Shown: positions 60,619 through 64,000 of the stretch, piece by piece
How the letters are laid out: each line of letters opens with the position of its first letter
Numbering within the stretch: position 1 is the stretch's first letter
Assembly (NCBI GenBank): GCA_013397435.1
Contig: VZRG01002352.1
Span: forward strand, 43,180 to 107,179
DNA from: Erythrocercus mccallii
Lineage: Eukaryota; Chordata; Aves; Passeriformes; Dicruridae
Direction of reading: 5' to 3'
DNA length: 64,000 nt
Translations under genes and position numbers: made by a program
The notes under the pieces: model-generated
Databases searched by the model: none
What the model was told of the DNA's origin: nothing
The model's input: only the letters and a program-made list of their open reading frames with translations

Positions 60619-62609
60619 TCAAGGCTTGATAAAGTCAAAGAACAGAATTTCTGGGGCAAAAAAGCCAAAACCTTTTTTTTTTTCCCTTCTGGCCAGAATC
60701 CATTCTTTTACTAGAACTAAATGAATTGAAGGACAGCTCTCTCTAAACCAAGTATAATATTGCATTTATCCTCTACTCAGCACTTTGCTGTTTAGAGAAA
60801 ACAGCTAAGAATTGAAATAAACCAAAATCTACTAATTACAACAAAATCTTCAGGAGATAAATCAAGTTTTCTAACACAAATATGATTTAAGATGGTTTTT
60901 CAGGTCCTATCAGTGAAAAAGTCACCTCAACCCCTGCCAACCCAAGAGTGACTGGAAGTGCTGACTGAGGGATACAGGGCAATATTCTCACTTCAATGTC
61001 TTTGAAACATTCGAGGTTTAGGTCCCATATATAACAAGAAAATTAGTTTTCTTTTTTTCTCCTTTACCTGAAGTACACCTAGCCCTTCACGTGAATTTGT
61101 TCTCAGTAATAAGATCCTGTTACCTCAAAACCCATTTTTCCCTTTCTGCAAGGGGAAAATAATTTTTTACTGTTTTCATAAGGAAAAAACCCCCTCATTT
61201 ACAAAAGCCAGAGAAAAACAAGCAAAATGTTGATAAATGTAATTAATAACACTGATAGAAATATTGAAAATTAATAGTAGAAGGTTACCTTAATTTCCCT
61301 TTTTTTTTAATTTCAGTAAAACCAGACAACTTAGAGCTAACTTATTTTTGAGTTATTTTCTTTCCTTTCTTGCCTCTTCCTGGCAAAACTGAGTGTATAT
61401 TTTTACATTATAGATTAATTAATAGGTCAACGTTAAGTTTTTTACATTTTAAGCCCCGTGTCTTGCTTGATTGCAAAAGAAAAGACGCTGTTTCCTGGCT
61501 CCTCCTTGTTGACAACAACTTCATTATGCATATTGAACCCAAGAGCTTGACCTTTGACGATGTCAATCTTTGTACCTGGACAGAGTTATTACTAAGTTTA
61601 TGAAAACTCTGCCAAGGGCAGAACACAACCTTTCTTTCTTGGCTGAGGGTCTGGTTACAGAAGGTTTTTGTTGCACAACCCTCCCACAGTTCATCACATA
61701 GAGGTATTTTGAACTAGCTGACACCACCAAATCTACAGGAGAGACAAAAACAAATAGCAAATAACAAAAATAGTATGTTTTATATAAAAAGTCCCAAAAC
61801 AATCTCTCTTCCATTAGCAATATTTTGATGGGAATGAGATCAAAATCAGATCATAAATACTTGACTATTGCACCATTTTTAGCAAACTTTTTTCCATATA
61901 TATTTTTTAAATCCTCCAACTGTTCAATATAGGATACTTGTAATTTTTTTTTCCCAGAATATGAATAAAACTGAAGTGAAAACATGTTAGAATTAAGGCC
62001 AGCTTTCCTGAATCCTAGAGTTCCCCTATCTGCCAGAGGTAATTTGACTACACATTGATATTAGACTTTCTTACAAGCAGCAATAGAAATGGAAAATCAG
62101 AATATGAGTGATTACACCCATCAACGGTCCAGAGGAAATAAGAGAAAAAAACAACCAAAACCAAACAGAAAACTGTATGAAAATATTTGCACCCTGCGTA
62201 TGAAATTTGCATGATTTGGTTTCATGGCAGAATTTGAGAGCCAAGCAGAAAAAACTTGTAAGGTTTTGGGTAACAGCAAACAATGTGTACATTTACACTC
62301 ATATTAAGCTTTGTAAAAATACTTTTTGTTTAGCAATAAATGCTCATACAGAAAATCCTTTCTGCCAAATCTTAAAATATGTTAATTTTTCCACTCACTG
62401 TCATTATTCTAAGGGTTTGTACTCTTGGGTGTCTCTTTCCTTGTTCTTTATCATTCCATTTATCTCACTAAAACTCTTAGGAGGGGTCGCAGAAGTAATT
62501 TGTAGCTGCACAACAGCTGGTTTAGATTTTGCCAGGATTTCTGCTACATTTCAGCACGCTTTCAGATTATGTTGTCTCGTGCTTAATGTGTGTAATCCAT
62601 GTCTGTATT
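60619..62609. other. AT-rich DNA, no gene seen
   Basis: Contains T10 near 60675 and T runs near 61298. Frames up to 134 codons (62207-62611 plus) have no recognisable domain. Confidence 0.5.
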
Positions 62610-62890
62610 AAGAGGATACTTGACCGCATTTAGTGTAAATAGCGGTGCCATCCAGTTGCCTGAAAACAACCACTAAATCAGCTTACAATTAACGTGCCTC
62701 ACTTTATCCCAGGGATGAGGACTAATTCACAGGGCCAGGGATCACGACAGCAATGCTTTCAATTAAATGGAATGGCCCCGTTGCACTAAATGTAGGCCCT
62801 GAATTGTGACACAGTTAAATTGAAAGATGGATAATCCCAGCAGCCTTCGAATTGGTAGTGCTGTATCCAGGAACAGATTAGAAAAGCTTC
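62610..62890. promoter_or_regulatory. Candidate conserved non-coding element
   Basis: The most enhancer-like block in the window. It is of balanced composition and non-repetitive, with many sharp motif-like words: CTTACAATTAACGTGCC, TTTCAATTAAATGGAATGG, CCGTTGCACTAAATG, CAGTTAAATTGAAAGATGG and GGATAATCCC (a bicoid/OTX-type core). Frames are closed. It is followed by an ATT-rich simple stretch at 62905-62950. Called by resemblance only. Confidence 0.35.
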
Positions 62891-63419
62891 TTTTTTAAAA
62901 AAATTACAAATTATTATTATTGATATTAATAGCAATAATAATAAATATAAATGCTGAACTGGTATATTTTAGGGGTAGTGCCTACAATGCAGCTCCCTTA
63001 ATCCCTTTTCAGATGGTTACCGATACATTAGCAGCCACTGTTGGGGGAAAAAAAGAAAAAAATCCTATGATTTTTTGTCACTTACAGGGGCTTTCATAAG
63101 AAATGCAGCTCTGAATCAATGTGCACTAAATAGCCCTATTTCTAAGTGCCTCGTGCCTCTTCCCAGCACAAAGAATAGGAAGGAGGGGGCAGACAAAATG
63201 ACGTTCGTTACCTTGGCATCTCCAGTACTCCCCAGAAATTTAGTCATCCACAGCTTGGCCCCAGTGCTATTCTGAGTGCCAAAGGCACAAGGTGCACAGC
63301 AGCTGAGATGAAAAGCATTCAGCCAAACCACCTTCCTCCCTCCCTGACCTGCTCTCTCCTCAGCTGGCATGTGATTGAACATGGGCAGATACAAAAAGGC
63401 CAGTGAACTGTGGTTCTTT
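62891..63419. other. Unique DNA, no gene seen
   Basis: An AAT/ATT-rich simple stretch lies at 62905-62950. A balanced patch at 63075-63390 has open frames on both strands and no recognisable domain. Confidence 0.45.
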
Positions 63420-63560
63420 ATCTCTTACAGGCATAGATTTGGAATATAAGATAGAGCCACATATAAATATCCCTCTTTTCGGCTTATTAGCATTGTTTAT
63501 AGACCACGGCCACCCACAGGCAACGCAAACAAAATAGCTGAGTTTGTCTCACAGATGATT
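63420..63560. promoter_or_regulatory. Candidate conserved non-coding element
   Basis: A short block with CACATATAAATATCCC (MEF2/TATA-like), GCATTGTTTATAG (forkhead-like) and AGATGATTAATTTT (homeodomain-like) motifs and a few CpGs. Called by resemblance only. Confidence 0.22.
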
Positions 63561-64000
63561 AATTTTTTTCAGTTTTCTGCAGAAACCTTCTGTAAGATAC
63601 AGGCGCAGAAGTACCCAGAATATTCCTTCAGAAGCTCCAGGAAAGCTCCCCAGGAGCGGTGCTGCGGGTGAAGGAAAGTACATAAAGCTGTTTTGAATGA
63701 AACAAATCAGGCTCAGTGATGTGGTAACTTCTCACTAAACAGGTTTTTGATTGCCTATAACCCTCTCTGCTCTGGAAAGCTGCCTTGCACCATCCTTTGA
63801 AATTATTTTGACTATTTCTTCAAATTATTGTCAAGTGAGGTGCCACGAAGGAACTGCACAGGCATTGCTGCAAACAGCATTGCACAGAAGGCACAAGTGA
63901 GAAACCAAGGGTTTTGCGAATGCAGTCAAGTTGTGAATTTTTTGTATTTTCTACCACACAGGAGAGAGCGCTCAGTTTGTTGGGGTCCTTGTGTGAAAAT
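63561..64000. other. Unique DNA to the end of the window, no gene seen
   Basis: A small CpG-bearing patch lies at about 63600-63670; the rest is unremarkable. A gene truncated by the window end cannot be excluded, but nothing here supports one. Confidence 0.5.

Noticed and set aside
62207..62611. 134-codon plus-strand frame
   Set aside because: The composition-driven Phe/Leu/Ile-rich peptide shows no motif and sits in AT-rich DNA.
1..64000. CRISPR arrays, tRNA, rRNA, snRNA genes, bacterial-type operons and endogenous viral coding genes
   Set aside because: None could be recognised. Repeats are dispersed retroposons or short tandems, and no frame shows viral structural or polymerase motifs beyond the LINE fragments described.

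Overview
The window looks like nuclear DNA from a bird, and I found no protein-coding gene in it that I can defend. The evidence for a bird is the repeat content. Several truncated CR1 retroposons carry the avian 3' end, in which octamers of the ATTCTATG type follow a block reading roughly 'ttggactTgatgatcttaaaggtcttttccaac'-like sequence broken across copies. There are also LTR fragments of families common in neoavian, especially passerine, genomes. Assignment to Neoaves is fairly secure. Passerine is a weaker inference. Base composition is strongly AT-rich, with homopolymer runs and simple repeats. Open frames are short, lack recognisable domains, and mostly sit in repeats or low-complexity sequence. 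The stretch therefore reads as a gene desert or the inside of a very long intron.

Layout. 1-12 kb: AT-rich sequence with a CR1 endonuclease-domain fragment (about 1.9-2.05 kb), a 24-bp tandem repeat (2.76 kb), a decayed LINE fragment that reads like an L1-clade endonuclease rather than CR1 (5.89-6.21 kb), a (TA)13 run, and two abutting hairpins (7.65-7.76 kb). 12-36 kb: mostly unique AT-rich DNA with a 0.5-kb CR1 copy (19.85-20.36 kb), a 22-bp perfect palindrome (22.39 kb), several CpG-enriched pockets next to splice-like signals (14.2, 28.2 and 34.1-34.5 kb), and blocks resembling conserved non-coding elements. 36-42.5 kb: four LTR-derived segments, all on the minus strand, plus a CR1 end. 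One of them (42.05-42.44 kb) is a solo LTR with a probable 6-bp target-site duplication. 43-50 kb: two poly-A runs, an A/C-only strand-asymmetric tract beside the densest CpG pocket of the window (44.6-45.16 kb), another CR1 end (45.55 kb), and a polypyrimidine tract (50.0 kb). 52.7-53.2 kb: two CR1 ends placed head to head. 53.7-56.2 kb: GC-richer blocks with a 34-bp tandem duplication and nested hairpins. 56-64 kb: AT-rich sequence with one short CR1 end and blocks of probable conserved non-coding DNA.

No operon or pathway is present. The useful content is the repeat history, namely a lineage-unusual L1-like relic and an LTR cluster, and a set of candidate regulatory or transcript-start positions that need alignment or RNA data. 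No tRNA, rRNA, snRNA or CRISPR array was recognised.
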